From: Synergistaceae bacterium
Lineage (GTDB): Bacteria; Synergistota; Synergistia; Synergistales; Aminobacteriaceae
Direction of reading: 5' to 3'
Assembly (NCBI GenBank): GCA_031272035.1
Contig: JAISUO010000026.1
Coordinates: forward strand, 1 to 32,024
Length of the DNA: 32,024 bases
Positions 25,536 to 32,024 of the stretch are shown here, piece after piece; positions within the stretch are counted from its first letter, which is position 1; each line of letters begins with the position of its first letter. The notes under the pieces were generated by a model that was given only the letters and a program-made list of their open reading frames with translations, had not been told where the DNA came from and searched no databases. The translations under genes and the position numbers were made by a program.

Positions 25536-25853
25536 TTAAGTAAAATCATACTGAGCCGCTTTTTCCGCGGCCACCGACTGACGATTCATTATACGCCTCT
25601 GCCATGGAAGCATCTCCTCCGCCAGATAAGGGAGCAACTCCAGCGTATAGTAGGAGATGGGATTGGGAAGACCCAGAAAATCACCAAAAAGCAACAGCAT
25701 GAGATTGTCGTTCATATCCCAGGCTTCCTTGCGGATGGCCGCGCTGCGCTTCTCCAGAAAGGACGCGACGACGAACAGCCAGAGCCATTCCCCCGTCGCA
25801 AGCAGTCCCTTTTTTATCTTTTCCAGAATTCCCTTTATATCCGCGTTTTGCAT
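25536..25853 (-). CDS. Small helical protein of unknown function upstream of the ArsA-like gene
   Basis: From the ATG at 25853 (GGGGAGG ten bases upstream) the product is 105 residues. I do not recognise the family. It looks all-helical: an N-terminal charged helix (NADIKGILEKIKKGLL), a short aromatic hydrophobic segment (GEWLWLFVVASFLEK, about 21-35), a second hydrophobic stretch (NLMLLLFGDFLGLPNPISYY, about 50-69), and a basic C-terminus (PWQRRIM). The stretches are too short and charged to be confident membrane spans. It stops nine bases before the longest ArsA-like start, so the two are almost certainly co-translated, and the protein may be a partner or substrate of that ATPase. The longer frame start at 25889 would include the ribosome-binding site and is not preferred. 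Confidence 0.72.
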   Translation of the reverse strand: MQNADIKGILEKIKKGLLATGEWLWLFVVASFLEKRSAAIRKEAWDMNDNLMLLLFGDFLGLPNPISYYTLELLPYLAEEMLPWQRRIMNRQSVAAEKAAQYDFT

Positions 25854-25921
25854 GATTACCGCACCTCCCCGATAAAACCCAAACTGCAAACCGCCTGTTT
25901 TTCTTCAGACCTCAGCTTCTC

Positions 25922-25970
25922 CATTGTAATACCACCGCAGCCCGAAAGGGTACATCCATGTACATCCATA
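25922..25970 (-). promoter_or_regulatory. Candidate regulated promoter with two 10-bp-spaced repeats, for the ArsA-like operon
   Basis: The minus strand has a TACAAT -10 hexamer (25927-25922) whose -35 position, 17 bases away (25950-25945), reads CCCTTT and is poor. Immediately upstream are two exact copies of TACATCCAT (plus-strand 25951-25959 and 25961-25969), one helical turn apart; the first copy and the next bases also form a TACAT/ATGTA dyad. A weak -35 with tandem sites next to it is what an activator-dependent promoter looks like. No experimental support. Confidence 0.4.
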
Positions 25971-25975
25971 GAGAA

Positions 25976-26002
25976 AAAGCGCAGAGTCCGTCTCTGCGCT
26001 TT
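25976..26002 (-). terminator. Strong intrinsic terminator after rpmF
   Basis: An 11-bp perfect stem, AAAGCGCAGAG with CTCTGCGCTTT, closes a five-base loop and on the minus strand is followed by TTTTTCTC. It lies 57 bases past the rpmF stop and closes the ackA-yceD-rpmF transcript. Confidence 0.88.
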
Positions 26003-26058
26003 CGCATTTTCCGTTTAAGTACGGCATGGAAAAACGGGAAGTAAATTGAAGCACGGCA

Positions 26059-26256
26059 TTACGCCGTCGCCGTATCCTTTGGTTTGAAGATTTCGCGTCC
26101 TTTGTAATGACCGCAGGCCGGACACGCCCGGTAACTCACCACCGCCTCGCCGCAGTGAGGGCAGTTGGCCGTAACCGGCGCGCTGAGGGCTCCCAGCCAG
26201 TTGGCTTTCCTCGATGCCGTACGGGCATGAGAAGTCTTTCTTTTTGGCGTCGCCAT
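26059..26256 (-). CDS. rpmF: 50S ribosomal protein L32
   Basis: The 65-residue protein begins MATPKRKTSHAR, as in L32, and has a full zinc ribbon with CPHC (C32, C35) and CPAC (C45, C48), so this is the zinc-binding form. A strong AAGGAGG sits seven bases before the ATG at 26256. It follows yceD, a pairing conserved across bacteria, but plsX and the fatty-acid genes that often come next are missing here: a terminator lies directly downstream. A weak hairpin (CCGGAAA with TTTTCGG, near 26305-26328) and AT-rich sequence in the gap to yceD could hold an extra promoter, but I see no convincing -35/-10 pair. Confidence 0.96.
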   Translation of the reverse strand: MATPKRKTSHARTASRKANWLGALSAPVTANCPHCGEAVVSYRACPACGHYKGREIFKPKDTATA

Positions 26257-26367
26257 TTTTATTCCTCCTTTCAGACAATACCCCTGTCGATAATTTATTT
26301 ATTCTCCCGAAAAAGAAACGCCCTTTCCGGTTTTTATCATTTTTATATCGTTTTTACATCGCCATCT

Positions 26368-26952
26368 TTACATCATCACATCTTCATTATCCGCCACGAA
26401 ATCCCGCAGGGCGTCGAACCGGACATCTCTCTGAGGAGCACAGGAACAAGCGCCCTCGTTGAGGTTCGCTCCACAATTCTGACAAAGCCCGGCGCAATCC
26501 TCCCGGCACAGTAACTTTCGCGGCAACAGCACCCACAGGCTTTCCCATACCTGATCCGCAAGATTTATGGTACGCCCCCAGGCGTCCATTTCAACGGGAA
26601 GAAATCCGTCGTCGGACTGAAGATGAGTGTCTTTCCCCAAAACGGTCCCGCGCAGATAGTAAAGATACCTCAAATCGTCCGAGATTGCAAGTGAAGCATC
26701 GCCCAAACAACGGGCGCATTCCCCCTTCAAAAGGCCCTGGAGGGACAGTCGAACGGACAGGAGAGACTCCTCCATCCACTGCAGGGCCGCGTCCACGGAA
26801 AGCCCCTCCGGAAAACAGAAGTGCTGCCCCTCGAAGGTCACTCCTCCGGAAAGGTCGGGATCCCAGTGTTTTTCTACGACAGCCTCCGTGTCCCGTCTGG
26901 GGGGCAATTCGACGATAAAAGCCCCGCCTTCGGGCATTTTTTTCGCCGTCAA
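26368..26952 (-). CDS. yceD: YceD/DUF177 family, 23S rRNA accumulation protein
   Basis: The 194-residue protein has the DUF177 cysteine patterns: GECARCL (about 77-83), then the C-terminal CREDCAGLCQNCGANLNEGA region with a further SCAP, which look like a metal site. In E. coli YceD affects 23S rRNA accumulation and it is almost always next to rpmF, as here; the mechanism is not clear. The start is TTG at 26952 with GGAGG eight bases ahead; the ATG five codons later is too far from that site. It follows ackA by about 57 bases. Confidence 0.9.
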   Translation of the reverse strand: MTAKKMPEGGAFIVELPPRRDTEAVVEKHWDPDLSGGVTFEGQHFCFPEGLSVDAALQWMEESLLSVRLSLQGLLKGECARCLGDASLAISDDLRYLYYLRGTVLGKDTHLQSDDGFLPVEMDAWGRTINLADQVWESLWVLLPRKLLCREDCAGLCQNCGANLNEGACSCAPQRDVRFDALRDFVADNEDVMM

Positions 26953-27009
26953 AATACTCGCCTCCGTCTCCTTCCCTCCGACTCTGAAATCCGCCGGCTT
27001 TGAAACAGT

Positions 27010-28209
27010 TCAGTGCAGGCCCACAAGCCGTTTGGTGTCCCGGGCGATGACGAGCTCCTCGTTCGTGGGAATGACCAGAACCTTCACCTTCGAGCTGTCC
27101 GAGCTGATAAAGGCCTCTTTGGAATGAACATCGTTCCTCGCCGGATCAATATCAATACCCAGAAATTCCAGCCCGTCGCACACCATGGAGCGGACGACAG
27201 AGCTGTTTTCCCCCACTCCGGCGGTGAACACCACCGCGTCCACGCCTCCCATGGCCGCGGCATAGGCTCCGATATATTTTTTAATACCGTAGGTCAGTAC
27301 CTGCAGGGCCAGTTTGGAACGGTTTTCTCCCCGGTCCGCGGCCGCTTCGATGTCCCGAAGATCGCTGCTGAGACCGCTGATCCCCAAAAGGCCGCTCTTT
27401 TTGTTGAGCAGTTCATCGATTTCCTTCAGGGAAAGTTTCTCCGCTCCGGCCAAAAATCCCGTCAGCGCCGGGTCAATATCGCCGCTTCGGGTTCCCATCA
27501 GGACTCCCGCCAGAGGCGTGAACCCCATGGAGGTATCCACCGATTTTCCGCCGTCCACAGCGGTGATGGAGCTGCCGTTACCCAGGTGACAGGTGACGAT
27601 CTTCAATTTTTCGAGGGGCTTGTTCAGCATGGCGGCCGCGCGTCCCGCCACGTAGTAGTGGCTGGTGCCGTGGAACCCGTAGCGCCGCACCCCGTATTTC
27701 GAGTAATAACCGTAGGGAATGCCGTAAATATAGGCGAAGGGAGGCATGGTCTGGTGAAAGGCGGTGTCGAACACCCCCACCTGGGGAATCTTCGGCAGGG
27801 CGTCGGTGACGGCGTCGATACCCATGATGTTCGCGGGGTTGTGCAGAGGCGCCAGGGGAATGCACTCCTTCAGCGCCGCCAGAACCTCCGGCTCCAGCCG
27901 AACGGAACTGGCAAATTTCTCCCCCGCGTGAACAACTCGATGCCCCACCGCAGAAAGTTCCTCCAGGGAGGAAAGAACTCCGTGAGACTTGTTCAGCAGC
28001 GCATCCAGAACCAGTCTTATGCCAACCTTATGATCCGGAATGGGCGTTTCGGTTACAACGGCGTCCATTCCCGTCTTCGTGTGCTTTATGCGCGAACCTT
28101 CGATTCCGATGCGCTCCACCAGGCCCTTTGCCAGCACATTTTCCTTCTCCATGTCGAAAAGCTGATATTTCAGAGACGAACTTCCGCAGTTGATAACCAA
28201 AATTTTCAT
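27010..28209 (-). CDS. ackA: Acetate kinase
   Basis: AckA converts acetyl phosphate and ADP to acetate and ATP, the energy-yielding last step of acetate formation in fermenting cells. The 399-residue protein is of standard length. It has [14 protein letters not shown] (about 4-17), [20 protein letters not shown] (about 146-155), [10 protein letters not shown] (about 174-183) and [13 protein letters not shown] (about 204-216), with the catalytic and nucleotide-binding residues. No phosphotransacetylase gene is next to it; the downstream yceD-rpmF arrangement is seen in many Firmicutes and relatives. The ribosome-binding site (GCAGG, about ten bases away) is weak. The gene is divergent from tmcAL. 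Confidence 0.97.
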   Translation of the reverse strand: MKILVINCGSSSLKYQLFDMEKENVLAKGLVERIGIEGSRIKHTKTGMDAVVTETPIPDHKVGIRLVLDALLNKSHGVLSSLEELSAVGHRVVHAGEKFASSVRLEPEVLAALKECIPLAPLHNPANIMGIDAVTDALPKIPQVGVFDTAFHQTMPPFAYIYGIPYGYYSKYGVRRYGFHGTSHYYVAGRAAAMLNKPLEKLKIVTCHLGNGSSITAVDGGKSVDTSMGFTPLAGVLMGTRSGDIDPALTGFLAGAEKLSLKEIDELLNKKSGLLGISGLSSDLRDIEAAADRGENRSKLALQVLTYGIKKYIGAYAAAMGGVDAVVFTAGVGENSSVVRSMVCDGLEFLGIDIDPARNDVHSKEAFISSDSSKVKVLVIPTNEELVIARDTKRLVGLH

Positions 28210-28233
28210 ACTTTACAACCTGCCCTTCGCAAC

Positions 28234-28258
28234 AGGGGGAGAACCCCCTTTTTGTTTT
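28234..28258 (+). terminator. Terminator-like hairpin on the plus strand, ahead of tmcAL
   Basis: AGGGGG-AGAA-CCCCCT followed by TTTTGTTTT makes a strong intrinsic terminator in the plus direction, but no gene is read into it from the left on that strand. It lies in the gap between divergent ackA and tmcAL, upstream of the predicted tmcAL promoter, and would be part of the ackA leader in the other direction. Confidence 0.6.
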
Positions 28259-28285
28259 GCCGTTTCTGCCGCAGAAGAATATAAT
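28257..28285 (+). promoter_or_regulatory. Predicted tmcAL promoter; possible leaderless start
   Basis: TTGCCG (28257-28262), a 17-base spacer and TATAAT (28280-28285) form a good sigma-70 type promoter. The expected transcription start, about seven bases on, falls at the ATG itself (28292). The same AT-rich core (TATTAT on the minus strand) may serve ackA in the other direction. Confidence 0.55.
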
Positions 28286-28291
28286 AATACA

Positions 28292-29566
28292 ATGAAGACG
28301 ATAATCCGCGACGCTCAAACCGCTATTGGAATTATTGCGGAATACAACCCCTTTCACAACGGACACGCCCTGCACATCCAACGAGCTCGGGAGGCCCTGG
28401 GCGCGGAAGTTCCTGTCCTTGTGACCCTGTCGTCCTCCTTCACTCAGCGGGGCGAACCCGCTCTGGCCGACAAGTGGGCCCGAACCCGCATGGCTCTTTT
28501 AAACGGAGCCGATCTGGCGCTGGAGCTGCCTTTCGCCTTCGCCTGCAACGCGGCTCCCGAATTTGCCCGGGGCGCGGTGGACATTCTGGCCGCAACAGGG
28601 CTCGTTACCCATCTCTCTTTCGGCACGGAACGCCTTTTCGCGGCGGAATCCCCTTTTTCCGCAAACGAAAATTCCAATACAATCTTAAATATTTTAAGCG
28701 AGGAGCCGCTGTCTTTCAAGCTGAATCTCAAAAAAAATCTCAAACGGGGGCAATCCTATCCTAAAGCCGTCGCGGGAGCGCTGGAACGAGAACTTTCTTC
28801 AAACGTGACCCCTCCCCTGCTCGCTCCCAACGACATCCTGGCCCTGGCCTACATACTGCACCTCCGAAGAAAAAAGTACGACCTGATTCCCCTGCCCGTA
28901 AAACGCCAGGGAGAAGGCTACCACGACCTCTCCCCGGGAAAGCTGGCCAGCGCGGCGGCCATCCGGCAGACGCTGACGGCAAAGAAACTTTTGAGCGAAT
29001 CTCTGACGGGCTGGGTGAGGGAGGCCCTGCCCGCATCTTCGCTGGCCGTTCTTGAAGATGAAGAGAAACGGGGACGACTCTGCCTGGGAGTGGAAAACCT
29101 GTGGGCCCTGCTGCGCGGCCTTCTCAATCGGACGTCGAAGGAGGAGCTCCGGCTCTGTCCGGGAATGGACGAGGGACTTGAAAACCTGTTTCTGAAACAC
29201 AGCCCGCGGGCAGACTCCTGGGAGGACTTTGTCGGACGCTGCGTCTGCGCCCGCTACACCCGAAGCCGCATTCAGCGTCAGGCCATACGCTTTCTCACGG
29301 GAGCCGACCGGTGGACGGCGCTGGCCCTGAGCCGGCGCAGCCCGCCCTATATCCGGGTGTTGGGATACAATCAGCGGGGACGAAAACTCCTGCGTCTTTG
29401 CGGAAACACCGCCTCCGCTCCCGTCATCACACGCCTCGGCGCGGTCTCGGACCCCATCGCCAGGGCGGCGGCGGATCTGGAGTTTCGCGCCTCGCGCCTG
29501 AGAGAACTTCTGCTGCCCAGGCCGGATCTGCAATACGAAGAACGTCAAAAACCCATCAGTCTGTAA
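28292..29566 (+). CDS. tmcAL: tRNA(Met) cytidine acetate ligase TmcAL
   Basis: TmcAL (YlbM, formerly DUF795) acetylates the wobble cytidine of elongator tRNA-Met using acetate and ATP. The 424-residue protein begins with the nucleotidyltransferase motif GIIAEYNPFHNGH (about 13-25) and has TLSSSFTQRGEPALADKWAR (about 48-67), NGADLALELPFAFA and NDILALAYI. The ATG at 28292 is the only standard start near the conserved motif; the longer frame beginning at 28190 lies inside ackA's start and the intergenic gap. No good ribosome-binding site precedes it (AGAAG at about 13 bases). It is the only plus-strand gene, divergent from ackA, whose product makes the acetate TmcAL uses, though this link may be coincidence. 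Confidence 0.93.
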   Translation: MKTIIRDAQTAIGIIAEYNPFHNGHALHIQRAREALGAEVPVLVTLSSSFTQRGEPALADKWARTRMALLNGADLALELPFAFACNAAPEFARGAVDILAATGLVTHLSFGTERLFAAESPFSANENSNTILNILSEEPLSFKLNLKKNLKRGQSYPKAVAGALERELSSNVTPPLLAPNDILALAYILHLRRKKYDLIPLPVKRQGEGYHDLSPGKLASAAAIRQTLTAKKLLSESLTGWVREALPASSLAVLEDEEKRGRLCLGVENLWALLRGLLNRTSKEELRLCPGMDEGLENLFLKHSPRADSWEDFVGRCVCARYTRSRIQRQAIRFLTGADRWTALALSRRSPPYIRVLGYNQRGRKLLRLCGNTASAPVITRLGAVSDPIARAAADLEFRASRLRELLLPRPDLQYEERQKPISL

Positions 29567-29581
29567 ACCAATGGGTTTTGG

Positions 29582-29638
29582 AGTTCTCATTGCCGGAAAA
29601 CCTCCGGCTCGTCACTGAGGCAATCTTTTGAGAGAACT
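29582..29638. other. Structured inverted repeat between convergent tmcAL and metK
   Basis: AGTTCTC-ATTGCC (29582-29594) can pair with GGCAAT (29619-29624) and GAGAACT (29632-29638), with a seven-base bulge, and an inner CCGG-AAAACCT-CCGG hairpin fits inside. Thirteen pairs from both arms are exact. There is no clear U-run on either strand, so a simple terminator is not certain; a bidirectional 3' structure or a repeat remnant is possible. Confidence 0.5.
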
Positions 29639-29653
29639 GCGAAATTTCAAAAA

Positions 29654-30817
29654 CTACAGTCCCGCGTCTTTTCGCAGAACCTCGGCGCGGTCGATCTTCT
29701 CCCAGGCCGGCATGGGGCTGATGTCGATGCGTCCCATATGCCCATAGGCTGCAAGAGCGCGATACTGGGGCTTCCGCAGGTCCAGGTCCCGAATGATGGC
29801 CGCCGGACGAAAATCGAAATGCCGCCGCACCAGCGCCGTGATCTTCTCGTCGGAAATTTTCCCCGTGCCGTAAGTATTGACGCAGAGAGACACCGGTTGA
29901 GGTATACCGATGGCATAGGCCACCTGGATCTGGCACTGGTCCGCTATGCCTGCCGCCACCACGTTCTTGGCGGCGTAGCGGGTAATGTAGGCGCCGCTGC
30001 GGTCCACCTTGGTGGGATCCTTGCCGGAGAAGGCGCCGCCTCCGTGGGGAACCCAGCCGCCGTAGGTATCCACGATGATTTTTCGCCCGGTGAGCCCGGT
30101 GTCCGCCATGGGGCCGCCCTTCACGAAGCGTCCTGTGGGATTGACAAAAATGCGGGTGTTGGAATCGATAAGGTGTCCGGGCACGACGGGGCTGATGACG
30201 TACTCAATGATGTCGGTTCGGATTTCCTTCAGGGTCGCCTCCGGATGATGCTGAGTGGAAACGACGATGGTATCGGCCCGTACCGCTCTGCTGCCCTCGT
30301 ACTCCAGCGAAACCTGCGTCTTGCCGTCCGGTCGAAGATAGGTGATCGTCCCGTCCCGCCTCACGCTGGTCAGCTGACGGGCCAGCTTGTGGGCAAGAGC
30401 GATGGGCATCGGCATATATTCCTCCGTCTCGTTGCAGGCGTAGCCGAACATCATCCCCTGGTCTCCCGCGCCGGTGTCTACGCCGTCGACGCCCTGGGCA
30501 ATGTCGCTGGACTGCTCGTCTATGGAGGTGATCACGGCGCAGGTTTCACCGTCAAATCCGTATTTGGCGCGAGTATAGCCGATTTCCTTGATGATTTCGC
30601 GCACCAGTTTCGGTATATCGACGTAAATTTTGGTCGTAATTTCTCCCGCCACCATCACCAAGCCTGTCGTACACAAAGTTTCACAGGCCACGCGTCCGGT
30701 CGGGTCGTCCCGCAGAATCGCGTCCAGAACCCCGTCGGAAATCTGATCCGCTATCTTGTCGGGGTGTCCCTCCGTAACAGATTCCGAAGAAAAAATAAAT
30801 TTTTCCGCCTTTGCCAT
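29654..30817 (-). CDS. metK: S-adenosylmethionine synthetase
   Basis: MetK makes S-adenosylmethionine from methionine and ATP, the cofactor for the radical SAM and methyltransferase genes elsewhere in the window. The 387-residue protein has GHPDK (17-21), [12 protein letters not shown] (about 114-125) and [16 protein letters not shown] (about 258-273), all the signature motifs. The ATG at 30817 has GGGAGG nine bases ahead; the frame remains open ten codons further to 30847, but that would run into the terminator of the riboswitch. Control is through the SAM-I riboswitch in its leader. Confidence 0.97.
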   Translation of the reverse strand: MAKAEKFIFSSESVTEGHPDKIADQISDGVLDAILRDDPTGRVACETLCTTGLVMVAGEITTKIYVDIPKLVREIIKEIGYTRAKYGFDGETCAVITSIDEQSSDIAQGVDGVDTGAGDQGMMFGYACNETEEYMPMPIALAHKLARQLTSVRRDGTITYLRPDGKTQVSLEYEGSRAVRADTIVVSTQHHPEATLKEIRTDIIEYVISPVVPGHLIDSNTRIFVNPTGRFVKGGPMADTGLTGRKIIVDTYGGWVPHGGGAFSGKDPTKVDRSGAYITRYAAKNVVAAGIADQCQIQVAYAIGIPQPVSLCVNTYGTGKISDEKITALVRRHFDFRPAAIIRDLDLRKPQYRALAAYGHMGRIDISPMPAWEKIDRAEVLRKDAGL

Positions 30818-30846
30818 TATTGTCAGCCTCCCGGTATAATTACGCA

Positions 30847-30882
30847 CTAAAAAAGCGCTCCATCCATTAAGGAAGAGCGCTT
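30847..30882 (-). terminator. Riboswitch terminator in the metK leader
   Basis: On the minus strand AAGCGCTC (30882-30875) pairs exactly with GAGCGCTT (30860-30853), followed by a run of six T in total. It sits 25 bases after the aptamer and 30 bases before the metK ATG, the usual place for the expression platform of an S-box leader. Confidence 0.88.
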
Positions 30883-30906
30883 CACAATCCGCCGAATACC
30901 CTCCCT

Positions 30907-31015
30907 CTCATCATCCAGATCCCGGATCACTCCGCGGAGCTGCTGGTATTGGCACCTGACATTTTCAGGTTGCCGGGCTTCATCGGGCCAGTCCCTCCAC
31001 CTCTCTCGATAAGAG
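30907..31015 (-). promoter_or_regulatory. SAM-I riboswitch (S box) aptamer of metK
   Basis: The minus strand from 31015 shows the S-box core: CTCTTATC, GAGAGAGGTGGAGGGACTGG, CCCGATGAAGCCCGGCAACC (with the kink-turn), a P3 hairpin, AGGTGCCAATACCAGCAG, and a closing GATGAGAG. The 5' CTCTTATC and 3' GATGAGAG pair over eight positions with one G-U to make P1. Binding of S-adenosylmethionine would favour the downstream terminator and shut off metK. It belongs to the class known from Firmicutes and a few other phyla. Confidence 0.97.
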
Positions 31016-31021
31016 TCTTCA

Positions 31022-31037
31022 ATTGTAATAATACAAT
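31022..31037. repeat. Palindrome ATTGTA-ATAA-TACAAT in the metK leader start
   Basis: Six-base arms are exact, with a four-base spacer. It overlaps the first transcribed bases of the metK leader, just upstream of the aptamer. Its right 12 bases (TAATAATACAAT, 31026-31037) recur at 28282-28293 over the tmcAL promoter. Confidence 0.4.
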
Positions 31038-31060
31038 ATACACCCTTTTAGACGTAAATG

Positions 31061-31088
31061 ATTATATCCTCTTCTTCCCGTTCGTCAA
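31061..31088 (-). promoter_or_regulatory. Sigma-70-type promoter of metK
   Basis: The minus strand has TTGACG (31088-31083), a 16-base spacer and TATAAT (31066-31061), a near-consensus promoter. Transcription would begin near 31054, giving a leader of about 237 bases that contains the SAM-I aptamer and terminator. The remaining bases up to 31218 hold no gene. Confidence 0.8.
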
Positions 31089-31218
31089 GCAGAATTTTTT
31101 GCCCGCCAGGTCATTTTCGGGCTTTCCTTATTCCGCTCCAGAGGGAGAAAACGGCAAGTAAGACCTTTTTCACGCATATAAAGCGGGATAAATTCTTTTT
31201 GTTATTTGGTCGATATCG

Positions 31219-32024
31219 CTATACCGAATATTGCTTCACTCTGTCCATATCGATCTCAATACCTAAACCAGGGAGAGGAGATGGAGAAAGACAGCCTTCG
31301 GCATCTATTTTGAGCGGAGTTGTGATAATCCCTCCCAGACATTGATAATTTTCGATTGTGCGATAAGGAGGGTCGTACATATATTCCGCCCACGTCCAGC
31401 CGGAATAGGTGCACAGCAGGTGCAGGGTAGCAGCAAGGCCAATACCGCATAGCCCGTGATGCGGAACGAAATGGACGTTGAATGCCTCGCAAAGAGCCAT
31501 GATTTTACGCACTTGGGTCAAGGATTCATAGACCGCGTCAGGCTGTACGATATCAAGAGCGTGTTTCTCCATAATCCACAAAAACTCGTGAAGCGGAGTG
31601 TTACCTTCGCCGCCTGCAATGTAGAGCGACGTCATTTTCTCTAAAAGAGCTGCTAAATCATTGAATTGCCAGCGTCCAAGCGGTTCTTCCAGCCAAACTA
31701 CGCCTCTGTCCTGTAATTCTAGAGCTGTGGTGAGCGCACGTTTATAGTCCCATTTCGGTCCAGAAGTGAAACTCAGTACGTTGTCCGTCGGTTGGTTGGC
31801 ATCAACCATGATTTTCATTTTATCTCCGATAGCCTTCTTGATTTCGTCTACATAGGCCAGATCTTCCTGTACAGTATCCGCATGAAGCCTGATTTTAAGG
31901 GCTTTAAACCCTTCGCTCAGATAACGTTGAGCCTGTTCTGCACGATCTTTTGGGGTTCCCAATTCAAACGCGCTTGCATAGGCGAGAACTTTATCGCGCG
32001 CAGCTCCCCACAGCTTGTAAAGCG
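31219..32024 (-). CDS. Enolase-superfamily (mandelate racemase/muconate lactonising type) enzyme, 5' end cut by window edge
   Basis: The visible 267 residues run off the right edge, so the N-terminal capping domain is missing. They form the beta-barrel and C-terminal part of a mandelate-racemase-type enzyme: a KIR catalytic-strand motif (LKIRLHAD), the metal ligand series VDANQ, WLEEPL and GGEGN, and a late VPHHG with the base histidine. Family members dehydrate or racemise sugar acids by taking a proton next to a carboxylate; the exact substrate cannot be named. An apparent start at 31962 is only a TTG inside the frame, which continues to the edge. By eye it is more A/T-rich with more A/T-ending codons than its neighbours, suggesting a different history. 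Confidence 0.85.
   Translation of the reverse strand, partial: LYKLWGAARDKVLAYASAFELGTPKDRAEQAQRYLSEGFKALKIRLHADTVQEDLAYVDEIKKAIGDKMKIMVDANQPTDNVLSFTSGPKWDYKRALTTALELQDRGVVWLEEPLGRWQFNDLAALLEKMTSLYIAGGEGNTPLHEFLWIMEKHALDIVQPDAVYESLTQVRKIMALCEAFNVHFVPHHGLCGIGLAATLHLLCTYSGWTWAEYMYDPPYRTIENYQCLGGIITTPLKIDAEGCLSPSPLPGLGIEIDMDRVKQYSV

Noticed and set aside
31101-31122. GCCCG/CGGGC hairpin as terminator for the enolase-superfamily gene
   Set aside because: On the minus strand the stem is followed by a run of A, not T, the loop is 12 bases and the stem only five pairs.

Overview
The window is a bacterial chromosomal segment of about 32 kb. It is GC-rich in most coding regions and carries ordinary housekeeping genes. 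All genes but one are read from the minus strand, so transcription runs from high to low coordinates; tmcAL (28292-29566) is the exception. I see no rRNA, tRNA, CRISPR array, insertion sequence or phage gene. GTG and TTG starts are common: smc, recJ and yceD appear to use TTG; apt-like, rodA, minE and rng appear to use GTG. The mix of a MinCDE system, an MreBCD-PBP2-RodA rod complex and Firmicutes-like pairings (rsmI with a YabB-like methyltransferase; ackA-yceD-rpmF; recJ-rel-dtd) suggests an anaerobic rod such as a member of Synergistota or a related deep-branching lineage. This is inference from gene content and order, not a phylogenetic placement.

Reading in the direction of transcription: a sugar-acid dehydratase-like gene of the enolase superfamily runs off the right edge (31219-32024) and looks more A/T-rich than the rest. 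Next comes metK under a textbook promoter, SAM-I riboswitch and terminator (30817-31088). The convergent tmcAL follows, and its promoter region is shared with the divergent block ackA-yceD-rpmF, which ends in a strong terminator (25976-26002). A small operon comes next: a 105-residue unknown protein, an ArsA/GET3-family ATPase without the arsenite-binding cysteines, and a YhcH/NanQ-like protein. After it come tadA, recJ, the (p)ppGpp synthetase/hydrolase gene, dtd and a metallo-beta-lactamase-fold hydrolase.

The middle (11007-18222) is a compact morphogenesis and division cluster: mreB, mreC, mreD, the PBP2 gene (mrdA), minC, minD, minE and rodA. Together they encode the elongation machine (MreB scaffold, MreC/D, PBP2 transpeptidase, RodA glycosyltransferase) and the division-site selector. 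It continues almost without gaps into a radical-SAM protein, its DUF2344 partner, RNase G/E, Smc, a tRNA/rRNA-type methyltransferase and RsmI (1805-10930). A purine-phosphoribosyltransferase-like gene and a membrane glycosyltransferase (cut by the left edge) finish the window.

No clearly new large system is visible. The best leads are the ArsA-like ATPase operon with an unknown small helical protein and tandem 10-bp repeats at its promoter; a five-fold pentapeptide repeat with poly-A tracts at the start of RNase G/E; a long extra tail on MinE; and a possibly leaderless tmcAL transcript.
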